Below, one piece after another: positions 7,865 to 16,592 of a stretch of DNA of 48,763 nt (within the stretch, counting starts at the first letter, position 1; every line of letters starts with the position of its first letter). The position numbers and the translations under genes were made by a program. The DNA is from an uncultured Pseudorhodobacter sp. Its GTDB lineage: Bacteria > Pseudomonadota > Alphaproteobacteria > Rhodobacterales > Rhodobacteraceae. The DNA is taken from positions 1 through 48,763 of the forward strand of contig CAJXWJ010000023.1 in the NCBI GenBank assembly GCA_913062925.1, read 5' to 3'. A model generated the notes under the pieces. The model was not told where the DNA came from. It ran no database searches and was given only the letters and a program-made list of their open reading frames with translations.

Positions 7865-8638
7865 TTAGCGGAATTCCTCTGACAGGCTGGCGCCGTTGCG
7901 CAAAATCTCGCCGGCGCGGGGGGTATAGCTTTCGCGGTCGCCGTCATGGGCCGGGCCTTGGTGGATCACAAAGGGCGCAAGCAGGCGAAAGGCCCCGCGG
8001 CCGGTTTTGCGCGCGCGCAACAGGATTCGCAGCGCAGGCCGCCCCTCGCGCGGGGTGAGCGGCAGCACAGCGGTCGAGCCCATCTTTTGCCCCATGGCGG
8101 CCAGCACTTCGGGCAGACCGTCGGCACCACAGATCAGCGTCAGCCAGCCCAAGGGCGCAAGCCTGCGGGTGGCGGCCTGCACCCAATCGGCCAGCGGCGT
8201 GTCGGCGATTTGCAGCGCGGTGGCGCGGCCAATGTCGGGGCTGCGGGTGCCATGCGCCGGATAATAGGGCGGGTTGGCGATGACATGGTCGAAATCCACC
8301 CGCAACGCGCGCGGCATATCCAGCAGATTGCCCTGATGCACCTCGAAGCCGATGCCGTTTTCCACGCCATTGCGGCGGGCAAGCGCTGCATAGGGCTCTT
8401 GCACCTCTAGCCCCGACAGCCGCAGCCCCGGCACCCGCGCGCCCAGACACAGTGCTGCGGCCCCGACGCCGCAGCCAAGATCCAAGACCGATTGGCCCGC
8501 AGTGGCCGGGCAGGCTGCCGCCAGTAACACAGGGTCGGTGGCTGCGCGATAGCCACGCCGCGGCTGCCAAAGATGCAGCTTGCCGCAAAGAAAGGCGTCA
8601 TGCGTCAGATCGTCCATCGTCTGCCCGTTACTGTCCAT
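7865..8638 (-). CDS. TrmN6-like N6-adenine methyltransferase (tRNA1(Val) A37 type)
   Basis: This 257-residue Rossmann-fold methyltransferase has a SAM-binding loop DLGCGVG near residues 53-59 and the NPPYY motif at 122-126, which marks N6-adenine or N-methyltransferases acting on bases. The opening LTHDAFLCGKLHLWQP and RAATDPVLLAAA resemble the YfiC/TrmN6 group, which methylates A37 of tRNA1(Val) in E. coli. Exact target is inferred. The start at 8638 overlaps the upstream DUF2007 gene by 11 bases; a second in-frame Met at residue 8 is possible. Both genes are likely cotranscribed. Confidence 0.75.
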   Translation of the reverse strand: MDSNGQTMDDLTHDAFLCGKLHLWQPRRGYRAATDPVLLAAACPATAGQSVLDLGCGVGAAALCLGARVPGLRLSGLEVQEPYAALARRNGVENGIGFEVHQGNLLDMPRALRVDFDHVIANPPYYPAHGTRSPDIGRATALQIADTPLADWVQAATRRLAPLGWLTLICGADGLPEVLAAMGQKMGSTAVLPLTPREGRPALRILLRARKTGRGAFRLLAPFVIHQGPAHDGDRESYTPRAGEILRNGASLSEEFR

Positions 8639-8843
8639 CCGGAATATCGTTATCTTTCAACACCGACCGCGCACGAAAGTGGTCACGATCGGCGACCATC
8701 AGGCGGCGCGGAAACAATCCGATCCCACCTTCAAGCGCGCTCATGTGGACGTCCATCAGAAAGCTGTCTATACCTTCGCCATCAAGCAGGGCTTGGGCAA
8801 AGGCGATCACGGTGGGGTCGGTTGTGCTGATCAAAAGCTTCAT
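8628..8843 (-). CDS. DUF2007-family small protein
   Basis: The 71-residue product begins MKLLISTTDPTVIAFAQALL, followed by GEGIDSFLMDVHMS and RLMVADRDHFRARSVL. This matches the DUF2007 pattern (a small alpha/beta, ACT- or PII-like fold annotated as a putative signal-transducing protein). A longer frame upstream exists on this strand but would run through the start of the divergent prenyl diphosphate synthase, so the start is set at 8843. It overlaps the next methyltransferase gene by 11 bases. Function unknown. Confidence 0.75.
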   Translation of the reverse strand: MKLLISTTDPTVIAFAQALLDGEGIDSFLMDVHMSALEGGIGLFPRRLMVADRDHFRARSVLKDNDIPDGQ

Positions 8844-8904
8844 GCAAAAGGTGTATGCGCGACATGGGCCCCGTGTCGATAGACTTGAAGACAGTGGGAC
8901 TGGA

Positions 8905-9903
8905 ATGAACCTAGAGGCTGCACAAAAACCGCACGACCGATTGGCCGAGGCTTTGGCCGAGGATATGACGGCGGTCAACATTATGATCCGCGAGCGTATG
9001 GCCAGCAAACACGCGCCGCGCATTCCGGAAGTGACCGCGCATCTGGTCGAGGCGGGCGGCAAGCGTCTGCGTCCGATGCTGGTCTTGGCGGCGGCGCGGC
9101 TGCTCGGCTATGCGGGCCCCTATCATGTGCATCTGGCAGCGACCGTCGAGTTTATTCACACCGCCACCCTGCTGCATGATGATGTCGTTGATGAAAGCGC
9201 GCGCAGACGGGGCCGGCCGACGGCAAATTTGCTTTGGGATAATAAATCTTCGGTCTTGGTGGGCGACTATCTGTTTGCACGCGCGTTTCAGCTGATGGTC
9301 GAACCCGCCAATCTGCGGGTCTTGGATATTCTGGCCAATGCCTCGGCCACCATTGCCGAGGGAGAGGTGTTGCAGCTGACCGCAGCGCAAGATCTGGGCA
9401 CCACGGAAGAGATCTATCTGCAAGTGGTGCGCGGCAAGACTGCGGCGCTGTTTTCCGCGGCAACCGAGGCAGGGGCCGAGATTGCAGGCGGCACGCCCGC
9501 GCAGGTGCAAGCCTTGTTTGATTATGGCGATGCTTTGGGGATTGCCTTTCAGATTGTGGACGATCTGCTGGATTACGGCGGATCGGCTGCGGCGATTGGC
9601 AAGAACACCGGCGATGATTTCCGCGAACGCAAGCTGACGCTGCCGCTGATCAAGGCTGTGGCAAAGGCCGATGAGGCCGAGCGCGCCTTTTGGGTGCGGG
9701 TGATCGAAAAGGGCCAGCAGGCCGAGGGCGATCTAGAGCAAGCCATGGCGATCATGGCGCGGCACGGCGCGATGGAGGCGGCGCGCAAGGATGCGCTGGC
9801 TTGGGCGGCGCGCGCGCAAGCGGCGCTGCAGGCACTGCCCCCGCATCCTTTGCGCGATATGTTGGACGATCTGGCGGCCTATGTGGTGGCGCGGATCAGC
9901 TGA
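8905..9903 (+). CDS. ispB: Long-chain polyprenyl diphosphate synthase (octaprenyl/decaprenyl type)
   Basis: This trans-prenyltransferase elongates farnesyl diphosphate with isopentenyl diphosphate to build the ubiquinone side chain. The 332-residue protein has both Asp-rich motifs: D92-D93-V-V-D96 in LLHDDVVDES and D219-D220-L-L-D223 in QIVDDLLDY, plus GGKRLRP near 51-57 and the GKNTGDDFRERKLTLPLI region. The small residue Ala87 five positions before the first motif fits long-chain products. Rhodobacterales usually make ubiquinone-10, so decaprenyl is likely. The ribosome-binding site before 8905 is weak; an in-frame ATG at 8842 would overlap the divergent DUF2007 start. The 3' end overlaps ispE by 8 bases. 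Confidence 0.9.
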   Translation: MNLEAAQKPHDRLAEALAEDMTAVNIMIRERMASKHAPRIPEVTAHLVEAGGKRLRPMLVLAAARLLGYAGPYHVHLAATVEFIHTATLLHDDVVDESARRRGRPTANLLWDNKSSVLVGDYLFARAFQLMVEPANLRVLDILANASATIAEGEVLQLTAAQDLGTTEEIYLQVVRGKTAALFSAATEAGAEIAGGTPAQVQALFDYGDALGIAFQIVDDLLDYGGSAAAIGKNTGDDFRERKLTLPLIKAVAKADEAERAFWVRVIEKGQQAEGDLEQAMAIMARHGAMEAARKDALAWAARAQAALQALPPHPLRDMLDDLAAYVVARIS

Positions 9904-10801
9904 TCCAGCTTTGGGCTGCGGCATCGCCGGGGAAAACCTCGCCTGCCGCTGTCCACCACTGCGGATGGGCGGCGCGGATCTGGCTTGCGGCCTGTTCGGC
10001 TTCGGCTTGGGTTGCAAACAGCGCAAAGCAGGTGGCGCCAGAGCCTGACATCCGCGCAATCAGCGCGCCGGATTGACGCGCCAAAACCGCGATGACATCC
10101 GAAATCACCGGCGCGATGGCGCGGGCGGGCGGTTCCAGATCATTGCGCTGACCCTGCAACCACTCGGCCAAAGCGGCAGCATTCGGCCATGTTGGCAGGC
10201 TGTCAGGCATGGCGGCATTGGTTTTCGATTGTAGCGCCTTGAACACCTGCGGCGTTGGCACCTCGACCCGCGGATTGACCAGCGTGATCCAAGCGCGCGG
10301 TAGATCGACCATGGTCAGATCATTGCCAATCCCGCGCATACGGGCGGGTTGCGAGAACAGACACACCGGCACATCGGCCCCAAGTGCCAGCACGGCGGCG
10401 CGGTCAAGGCTGGCAAAGACCGCTTCGGTATGGTCGGGGTCGTCTTCGATCTGCAACAGCCGCAGCATTGCCCGAATCGCCGCCGCTGCATCCGCCGAAC
10501 CGCCGCCAATGCCCGAGGCCGGCGGCAGGTGTTTGTCCAAGGTAAAGGCCACTTCGCGGCTTTGGGTGAACATCCGCGCCGCGCGCAGCACCAGATTGTC
10601 GAAATCAGCCGGAATCTCGCGGCCAAATGGGCCTTCCAAAGTCAGCGAAAACACCCCCGATCGGGTGGCGGTCAGCTTGTCGGTGATCGAGGTAAAGACC
10701 GTCAGGCTATCCAGCAAATGATAGCCATCCTCACGCTGGCCGGTGATGTGCAGCGTGAGGTTGATCTTGGCAAAGGCTTGCTCAGTTACCGTTCTGAACA
10801 T
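9896..10801 (-). CDS. ispE: 4-diphosphocytidyl-2-C-methyl-D-erythritol kinase
   Basis: IspE phosphorylates the 2-hydroxyl of CDP-methylerythritol in the MEP pathway that supplies isoprenoid precursors. The 301-residue GHMP kinase opens with QAFAKINLTL (Lys12 region), has the ATP loop PPASGIGGGSADAAA near 92-106, the catalytic Asp in LGADVPVC, and the C-terminal glycine motif RMSGSGATCF. Its ATG lies 20 bases inside the end of the TPR gene, so the two are probably coupled. It converges on the prenyl diphosphate synthase, so two isoprenoid genes face each other with overlapping 3' ends. Confidence 0.94.
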   Translation of the reverse strand: MFRTVTEQAFAKINLTLHITGQREDGYHLLDSLTVFTSITDKLTATRSGVFSLTLEGPFGREIPADFDNLVLRAARMFTQSREVAFTLDKHLPPASGIGGGSADAAAAIRAMLRLLQIEDDPDHTEAVFASLDRAAVLALGADVPVCLFSQPARMRGIGNDLTMVDLPRAWITLVNPRVEVPTPQVFKALQSKTNAAMPDSLPTWPNAAALAEWLQGQRNDLEPPARAIAPVISDVIAVLARQSGALIARMSGSGATCFALFATQAEAEQAASQIRAAHPQWWTAAGEVFPGDAAAQSWIS

Positions 10802-12503
10802 CGGCAGGATCTATCAAAGCGTTGCCTTCAGCGGCAAGCACAGCTTCAAGGCCAAGCTCCAGCTTTTGGCGAATGCGAATGGCGTCTTTTTCTTCGGGGT
10901 CAAACGAGAGCGCGCGGTGCCACTGATATTGCGCCTCGCGCTTGCGGCCCACTGCCCAATAGACATCGCCCAGATGGTCGGTGACGGTGGCATCCACCGC
11001 CATTAGCAGCGAGGCCTGCTCCATCGGCGCCAGCGCCTCTTGATAGCGCCCTAGGCGGAAATAGGCCCAAGCCAGACTGTCAAGAATCGCGCCATTGTCA
11101 GGCCGTGCCGCAACCGCGCGCTGGATCATGCCAAGCGCCTCGTCTAGGTTTTGGCCACGATCAACAAGGCTATAGCCCAGATAATTCAGCACCTGCGGTT
11201 CGTTCGGATTCATCGCCAAGGCTTGGCGCAGATCCGTGTCGGCATTGGCAAAATCGCCGCTGCGCTCGAGACAGACACCGCGGCTGTAAAACAGCGGCCA
11301 GTTTTCTGGCGGTGGCGGGTTGGGCAGCATAGCGATAGCAGCATCATAGGCCAGCTTGGCTTCGGTAAAGTTCTGCACCCGACGCAGCCCATCCGCCAAG
11401 GCGATTTGCACGCTAATCTGCCCACCATGGCTGCGGGCCAATGCGTGCAAAATCTTCAGCGACTCTTCACTGCGCCCTGCGGCATAGGTGGCATTGGCGC
11501 GACCAATCTCGGCGATGTAAAACGCCGGATCACTGGGCTGGATGGTGGCATAGGCCGCCACAGCCAGATCAAATTGCTGCTGTTGTTCTAACAGGTTTGC
11601 GGTCAGCAAGATCGCTTCGGTGTTGTCGGGGCGCAGGTAAGCGGCAGCGCGGCTGTGCAGCATTGTATAGGGGGGCACGGCCTCGTTATTCACAGCGGTG
11701 GCGATGGTGTAAAACACCTCGGCGATGCCGTCTGTGGCATTGCGCGCCACGGTAAAGGGCAGTGGCTCGCCTGCCACCAGACGGCGGCGCATATCGTCGA
11801 TTTCCAGATCGCGACCCGGAATAAAGCTGCGGTCGATAAAGGCGATGGCATCGGCATTGCGCTCAAGCTGGCTTAGCACCTCGATCTGGGCCACCGCGCC
11901 ACGGCGATTGACCGCCAAAGTGCCCGCCGCGCGGCCCGACAGGATGTTATCAGCGCCCTCGTAATCGCCCGCAGAGGCAAGCGCCAAGGCTTTGTGATAA
12001 AGGCCAAAGGCCTCTAGACCTTTGGTTTTGGACAATGTGTCAAAATCGGCCAGCGCATCGGACATCCGGCCAAGGCCCAGCTTGGCCCAAGCCTTTGCCA
12101 AAGTGTCCAGCACCGCACCGGCAGAGCTGCCATTGCTGCCCAGCGTCAAAATCGCCTCGAAATCGCCGGCCTTGGCATTTTGTGCCAATGTCACGACCAC
12201 GGCGGTTTGGCTGTTCGAGCCGGTCTTAAGCAGCTCTTGTGCATAGCTTGCGGCCCTTGGCATATCGCCAACGCCGACATTTGACAGCACAAGGTCTTCG
12301 AGCAGCGCCGGATTGCTTGGATCGCCCCCCAAAGCGCGGGTCGCCCAATCGACCGAAGCCGCATAGTCAGAGCTGGTGCTGGCCACCCAAGCCGCCAGAT
12401 AAGCACCATAGGCACTTTCTGCGCGGGCAGCCAAAGGCGAGAGACACAGCGTCAGGGCCGTTGCAAGCAAAAGATGTTTGCGGGTCATAGGGCGGAAGAT
12501 CAT
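10782..12503 (-). CDS. Exported TPR-repeat protein
   Basis: This 573-residue protein begins with a probable Sec signal peptide (hydrophobic run LLLATALTLCL, cleavage after ARA near residue 28). The rest is mostly helical repeats of the tetratricopeptide type; the clearest are in the C-terminal third, such as NEPQVLNYLGYSLVDRGQ, DNGAILDSLAWAYFRLGRYQEAL and VTDHLGDVYWAVGRKREA. TPR arrays bind proteins; the periplasm is the likely location. The start at 12503 has AGGAG upstream, whereas the next Met (12488) has none. ispE overlaps its end by 20 bases. No enzymatic domain is visible and the partner is unknown. Confidence 0.8.
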   Translation of the reverse strand: MIFRPMTRKHLLLATALTLCLSPLAARAESAYGAYLAAWVASTSSDYAASVDWATRALGGDPSNPALLEDLVLSNVGVGDMPRAASYAQELLKTGSNSQTAVVVTLAQNAKAGDFEAILTLGSNGSSAGAVLDTLAKAWAKLGLGRMSDALADFDTLSKTKGLEAFGLYHKALALASAGDYEGADNILSGRAAGTLAVNRRGAVAQIEVLSQLERNADAIAFIDRSFIPGRDLEIDDMRRRLVAGEPLPFTVARNATDGIAEVFYTIATAVNNEAVPPYTMLHSRAAAYLRPDNTEAILLTANLLEQQQQFDLAVAAYATIQPSDPAFYIAEIGRANATYAAGRSEESLKILHALARSHGGQISVQIALADGLRRVQNFTEAKLAYDAAIAMLPNPPPPENWPLFYSRGVCLERSGDFANADTDLRQALAMNPNEPQVLNYLGYSLVDRGQNLDEALGMIQRAVAARPDNGAILDSLAWAYFRLGRYQEALAPMEQASLLMAVDATVTDHLGDVYWAVGRKREAQYQWHRALSFDPEEKDAIRIRQKLELGLEAVLAAEGNALIDPADVQNGN

Positions 12504-12564
12504 CCGTGACGGCTCCTGTAAGTCATTGGTGTTCAAGCTAATGGCGCAACGCCCAAGAAGCAAT

Positions 12565-12594
12565 GCGGGCCGCAGGGTTTCCCCTACGGCCCGC
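12565..12594 (-). terminator. Probable terminator downstream of ETF-QO
   Basis: Arms 12565-12577 and 12582-12594 pair over 13 positions with one C-A mismatch and a four-base loop. On the minus strand the hairpin lies 33 bases past the ETF-QO stop and is followed by ATTGCTTCTT, only moderately T-rich. It also falls in the leader of the TPR gene. Confidence 0.5.
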
Positions 12595-12626
12595 TGATCT
12601 TTGCGCATCTGACCCCAGATGTCAGA

Positions 12627-14279
12627 TCACATGTTCGGGTAGTTCGGGCCATCGCCGCCCATCGGCGTCGTCCAGGTGATGTTCTGCGAGGGGTCTTTGA
12701 TGTCGCAGGTTTTGCAATGCACGCAGTTTTGAAAGTTGATCTGAAAGCGCGGCTCTTTGCCGGCCTCTGCGATCACCTCGTAGACGCCTGCGGGACAATA
12801 GCGTTGCGCAGGCTCGTCATAAAGCGGCAGGTTGACCGAAATCGGCACCGAGGCGTCGCGCAGTTTCAGATGCGCTGGCTGGTTTTCGTCGTGATTGGTG
12901 GCCGAGAAAGCCACGTTGGTCAGCCGGTCAAACGACAGCACGCCATCGGGTTTTGGATAGTCGATCGGCGCATAGTCTTTTGCCAAGCCGGTTGATTCCG
13001 CGTCATTCTTGCCGTGTTTCAGCGTGCCCAGAATGGTCATGCCAAAGGTATTGGCCCACATATCGGCCCCCCCAAGCGTCAGCGAGGCCAAAAGCCCGAA
13101 CTTCGACCACAGCGGTTTGACGTTGCGCACTTTTTTCAGATCGGACGCAATTGGCCCGCTGCGCACGCTTTGCTCATAAGCGGTCAGCTCGTCGCCTTGG
13201 CGTCCGGCGCTGATCGCTTGATAGGCCGCCTCTGCCGCGTCAATGCCCGAAAGCATGGCGTTATGATTGCCCTTAATGCGCGGCACATTGACCAGACCGG
13301 CCGAACAGCCCAGCAAAGCCACGCCGGGGGCGACCATCTTGGGGATCGACTGCCAGCCGCCTTCGGAGATCGCGCGCGCGCCGTAAGCCACGCGTTTGCC
13401 ACCCTTCAAAAGCTCGGCCACCATCGGGTGATGCTTGAAACGCTGGAATTCCATATAGGGATAGAGATGCGGGTTTTTGTAGTTCAAATGCACCACAAAG
13501 CCGACATAGACCTGATTGTTCTCAAGATGATAGATGAACGACCCGCCACCTGCATTGCTGCCCAAAGGCCAGCCCATGGTATGGGTGACCGTGCCAAGTT
13601 TGTGCTTTGCGGGGTCGATCTGCCAGATTTCCTTCATGCCAAGGCCGTATTTTTGCGGCTCGTGGCCCTGCGACAGGTCGTATTTTGCGATCACCTCTTT
13701 GGCCAAGCTGCCGCGCACGCCTTCGGACAGAAAGACGTATTTGCCCAGCAGCGCCATGCCGGGTTCATAGTTCGGGCCGGGGGTGCCATCGGGGTTTTTG
13801 CCAAATTCGCCCGCCACCACACCGCGCACTTCGCCGTTCTCGCCGTAGACCAGCTCTGAACACGACATGCCGGGGAAAATCTCGACGCCCAGCTCTTCGG
13901 CTTGGCCTGCCATCCAGCGGCAGACATTGGCCATCGAGACGATGTAATTGCCGTGGTTGTTCATCAGCGGCGGCATCGGTGCGTTCGGGATGCGGATTTG
14001 CCCGGCTGGCCCCAGAATATAGAAATTATCCGAGGTGACAGGCGTGTTCAGCGGCGCTCCCCGCTTTTGCCAATCGGGGATCAGTTTGCTCAGGCCCACA
14101 GGGTCAAGCACCGCGCCCGAAAGGATATGCGCGCCGACCTCGGAGCCCTTTTCCAGCACCACGACCGAAAGCGCGCTGTCGAGCTGTTTCAGCCGGATCG
14201 CCGCTGACAGGCCAGCAGGCCCCGCGCCCACGATCACAACGTCATATTCCATCTGCTCGCGCACGATATCCTGTGGCAT
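12627..14279 (-). CDS. etfD: Electron transfer flavoprotein-ubiquinone oxidoreductase
   Basis: ETF-QO passes electrons from reduced ETF, loaded by acyl-CoA and amine dehydrogenases, to ubiquinone at the inner membrane. The 550-residue length fits. The FAD site [16 protein letters not shown] is near the N-terminus, and the [12 protein letters not shown] segment is characteristic. The C-terminus carries the 4Fe-4S ligands in YCPAGVYE and [13 protein letters not shown]. The product completes a path with the acyl-CoA dehydrogenase at 21.5-23.2 kb and the quinone made by the prenyl synthase. It appears monocistronic with a terminator-like hairpin downstream and is divergent from greA. Confidence 0.95.
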   Translation of the reverse strand: MPQDIVREQMEYDVVIVGAGPAGLSAAIRLKQLDSALSVVVLEKGSEVGAHILSGAVLDPVGLSKLIPDWQKRGAPLNTPVTSDNFYILGPAGQIRIPNAPMPPLMNNHGNYIVSMANVCRWMAGQAEELGVEIFPGMSCSELVYGENGEVRGVVAGEFGKNPDGTPGPNYEPGMALLGKYVFLSEGVRGSLAKEVIAKYDLSQGHEPQKYGLGMKEIWQIDPAKHKLGTVTHTMGWPLGSNAGGGSFIYHLENNQVYVGFVVHLNYKNPHLYPYMEFQRFKHHPMVAELLKGGKRVAYGARAISEGGWQSIPKMVAPGVALLGCSAGLVNVPRIKGNHNAMLSGIDAAEAAYQAISAGRQGDELTAYEQSVRSGPIASDLKKVRNVKPLWSKFGLLASLTLGGADMWANTFGMTILGTLKHGKNDAESTGLAKDYAPIDYPKPDGVLSFDRLTNVAFSATNHDENQPAHLKLRDASVPISVNLPLYDEPAQRYCPAGVYEVIAEAGKEPRFQINFQNCVHCKTCDIKDPSQNITWTTPMGGDGPNYPNM

Positions 14280-14474
14280 TTTCTTTCTCCCAGCCGCGAA
14301 ATTTGCCCCGTGTCATTGCCTGATAGCGGGGGTTTGGTCAACCGTGACGCAACATCCAAAACCTCAATTGCAGAGATTGCGCAATATTCTAACCTTGTTC
14401 CGACGGGCCTTCGCCTATTCCCGCCATTCCCCCTTGCATTCGTGGCGGCGGTCGGGTCAGGTGGGCTTATAGAA

Positions 14475-14513
14475 AAGGTCATGGCCCATCAAAGGGCCGT
14501 GACCTTGTTATTT
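14475..14513 (+). promoter_or_regulatory. Hairpin in the greA leader, possible attenuator
   Basis: AAGGTCATGGCCC (14475-14487) pairs with GGGCCGTGACCTT (14494-14506), 13 bases with one G-T wobble and a six-base loop, followed by GTTATTT. The hairpin ends 22 bases before the greA ATG. It resembles a weak intrinsic terminator in a leader. E. coli greA is also preceded by an attenuating leader, but no sequence homology is claimed. Confidence 0.5.
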
Positions 14514-14528
14514 CGTGTGAAGAGACAA

Positions 14529-14999
14529 ATGGAAAAAATTCCGATGACCCGCGCCGGCTTTGACAAGCTGGATGAAGAGTTGAAAATCCTGAAGTCGGTC
14601 GAACGGCCGGCGATCATTCGTGCCATCTCAGAGGCGCGCGAACACGGCGATCTGTCGGAAAATGCCGAATACCATTCCGCCCGCGAAAAGCAGAGCTTTA
14701 TCGAAGGCCGCATCAAAGAGCTGGAGGCCGTGATTTCGCTGGCCGAGGTGATTGATGTCGCGAAGCTGTCGGGCACGATCAAGTTTGGTGCGACGGTCAA
14801 GCTGATCGACGAAGACACCGAAGAAGAAAAAACCTATCAGATCGTCGGCGAATCCGAGGCTGATATCGAGCGTAATTTGCTCAATATCCGCTCGCCCTTG
14901 GCCCGCGCGCTGATCGGCAAAGATGAAGGCGATTCGGTTGAGGTTGTCACCCCGGGTGGCAAACGTAGCTATGAAATCGTAACGATCCGCTATTCCTAA
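14529..14999 (+). CDS. greA: Transcription elongation factor GreA
   Basis: GreA enters the secondary channel of RNA polymerase and stimulates cleavage of backtracked transcripts. The 156-residue product has the N-terminal coiled coil with the acidic tip: [11 protein letters not shown] near residues 39-49 carries the Asp and Glu that position catalytic magnesium. The C-terminal FKBP-like domain includes [15 protein letters not shown] and [16 protein letters not shown]. An open frame continues upstream without a stop but the family starts at MEKIPMT. The ribosome-binding site (GAAGAG) is weak. The next gene starts 16 bases later, so the two are likely cotranscribed. Confidence 0.95.
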   Translation: MEKIPMTRAGFDKLDEELKILKSVERPAIIRAISEAREHGDLSENAEYHSAREKQSFIEGRIKELEAVISLAEVIDVAKLSGTIKFGATVKLIDEDTEEEKTYQIVGESEADIERNLLNIRSPLARALIGKDEGDSVEVVTPGGKRSYEIVTIRYS

Positions 15000-15015
15000 G
15001 CCCTAGGCAGTGCAT

Positions 15016-16014
15016 ATGAGCGACGAAGACCCCCTGCGGCAGGACCAGATCGGATCTGCCCCCCAGAGCGCTAAATCTATGCAGGCGACCGAGCTGGTCG
15101 CGGCTGGCTTGGCAGTTGTTTGGGTGGGCGCGGTTGCAGCCTATGTGTTTACCGGACCAAAGGATGCCACTGCGCTGGGCTTGGTGCTGACGCTTTTGGT
15201 GGTGTTCTTGCCGCTGGCGCTGATCTGGGCGGCGATCACCACGCTGCGCTCGGTTCAGGTGTTGCGCAATGAATCGGCACGCTTGCAGGCCACTGTCGAG
15301 GCGATGCGCGCGGCCTATGTCTTGGGTTTGCAAGGCCAAGGCATGCAGCCTTCGGTCGAACGCAAGCTGGATGCGCTGGCCAAGCAGACCGAAACCGCGC
15401 TGGCCAGCTTTAGCAGCCGCAGGGATGCGGGGCTGACGCTGCCTTCGGCCAACCGCCGTGCGGTGCAATTGCCGCCCGAAGTGCAGGCCGATGTCGAACA
15501 GCCTGCCTTGGCCCTGGGCACGCCAGCCGATGCCTTGCAGCCGCGGCTTGGGGTGGCGGATTTCACCCGCGCGCTACAATTCCCCGAAAGCCCCGATGAC
15601 AAAGAGGGCTTTCGTGCCCTGCGTTTGGCGCTGGAAGACCGCAATGTCGCCAAGCTGATCCGTGCCTCGCAAGATGTGCTGACGCTGCTGAGCCAAGAGG
15701 GCATCTATATGGATGACCTGAAGCCCGATCGCTCGCGCCCCGAATTGTGGCGCAAATTTGCCGCAGGCGAGCGCGGCCGCGCGATTGCGGGCTTGGGCGG
15801 CGTGCGCGATCGGTCGTCCTTGGCGCTGACAGCGGGGCGGATGCGCGAAGATCCGGTGTTTCGCGATGCGGCGCACCACTTTTTGCGCACCTTTGATCGT
15901 TGCTTCGCTGAATTCGAGCCTTTGGCCAGCGATGCCGAATTGGCCGATCTGGCCGACACCCGCACCGCCCGCGCCTTCATGCTGTTTGGGCGGGTGACTG
16001 GCACCTTTGACTAA
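15016..16014 (+). CDS. Uncharacterised membrane protein with coiled coil
   Basis: I do not recognise a characterised family. The 332-residue protein starts with a short acidic stretch, then two hydrophobic helices (about residues 24-44 and 50-72, VAAGLAVVWVGAVAAYVF and GLVLTLLVVFLPLALIWA). A likely coiled coil follows (about 75-130, SVQVLRNESARLQATVEAM). The C-terminal half (about 180-332) is soluble and helical, with DFTRALQFPES and HHFLRTFDRCFAEFEPLA. It probably faces the cytoplasm. It is 16 bases behind greA and likely shares its transcript. The stop TAA overlaps the stop of the convergent acetyltransferase. An in-frame GTG at 15010 is an alternative start. Confidence 0.7.
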   Translation: MSDEDPLRQDQIGSAPQSAKSMQATELVAAGLAVVWVGAVAAYVFTGPKDATALGLVLTLLVVFLPLALIWAAITTLRSVQVLRNESARLQATVEAMRAAYVLGLQGQGMQPSVERKLDALAKQTETALASFSSRRDAGLTLPSANRRAVQLPPEVQADVEQPALALGTPADALQPRLGVADFTRALQFPESPDDKEGFRALRLALEDRNVAKLIRASQDVLTLLSQEGIYMDDLKPDRSRPELWRKFAAGERGRAIAGLGGVRDRSSLALTAGRMREDPVFRDAAHHFLRTFDRCFAEFEPLASDAELADLADTRTARAFMLFGRVTGTFD

Positions 16015-16592
16015 AGCGGTTTGACCATAGTGGTCGAGGATTGAAAGCCGAAGGCATAGCGCAAGACGCCGATGTATTCGGTCTTTTCCGCCACATAGCC
16101 GCAGCGGGCGTAAAGCTGTTTTGCGCGAAAATTATCGTCGATGACATCCAGACGGATCGCCTGATAGCCGCGCAGGCGGGCTTCGGTTTCCAGCGCGGCG
16201 ATCAGGGCTGTGCCCACGCCCTTGCCCCGCTGGGCTTGCGCCACGCAAATGCCATCAATCAAAAACCGCAGATTATCAGTGTCACTTTGCAGCCTCCACA
16301 GCAGTGGCAAGCGCCACGCTGCCCCCAGCACGCCATAGACGGCAAGAATATCGGCCACCTCGCCGCCTGCAAAGCTGCCCTCTGGCGATTTAAAGCCTGC
16401 AATGCCCAGCAAATCGCCCTGCGCATCCAAAGCATAAAGGCAATGATCGGCGCGCAGCACGCGGTCCAAAAACCGCAAGGCTTTGGCGTCAGGGCCCATC
16501 ACACTGCCCAATTTGCCGCCAAAGGCCTGCCAATAAAGCCCGATCGCCTTGGGGCGCAGCGCGGCTGGCAGGGTTTTGTGCAGCGTGATCAC
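16011..16592 (-). CDS. GNAT-family N-acetyltransferase
   Basis: The 193-residue protein shows the GNAT core: SLYVLG-like strands are replaced here by LYALDAQGDLLGIAGF, then the acetyl-CoA loop AQRGKGVGTALIAALETEA (Q/R-x-x-G-x-G pattern) near residues 119-137 and the typical DVIDDNFRAKQLYARCGY segment near the C-terminus. It transfers an acetyl group to an unidentified small molecule or protein amine. Its start overlaps the preceding gene's stop by 4 bases, placing it last in the mobA-mobB operon. That placement does not prove a cofactor role. Confidence 0.8.
   Translation of the reverse strand: MITLHKTLPAALRPKAIGLYWQAFGGKLGSVMGPDAKALRFLDRVLRADHCLYALDAQGDLLGIAGFKSPEGSFAGGEVADILAVYGVLGAAWRLPLLWRLQSDTDNLRFLIDGICVAQAQRGKGVGTALIAALETEARLRGYQAIRLDVIDDNFRAKQLYARCGYVAEKTEYIGVLRYAFGFQSSTTMVKPL

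Noticed and set aside
8452-8904. Long upstream extension of the prenyl diphosphate synthase
   Set aside because: It would run antisense through two recognised genes (DUF2007 and the TrmN6-like methyltransferase); the family starts near ATG 8905.
14310-14528. In-frame N-terminal extension of greA
   Set aside because: The family starts at MEKIPMT and the extension covers the hairpin leader; an open frame alone is weak evidence.
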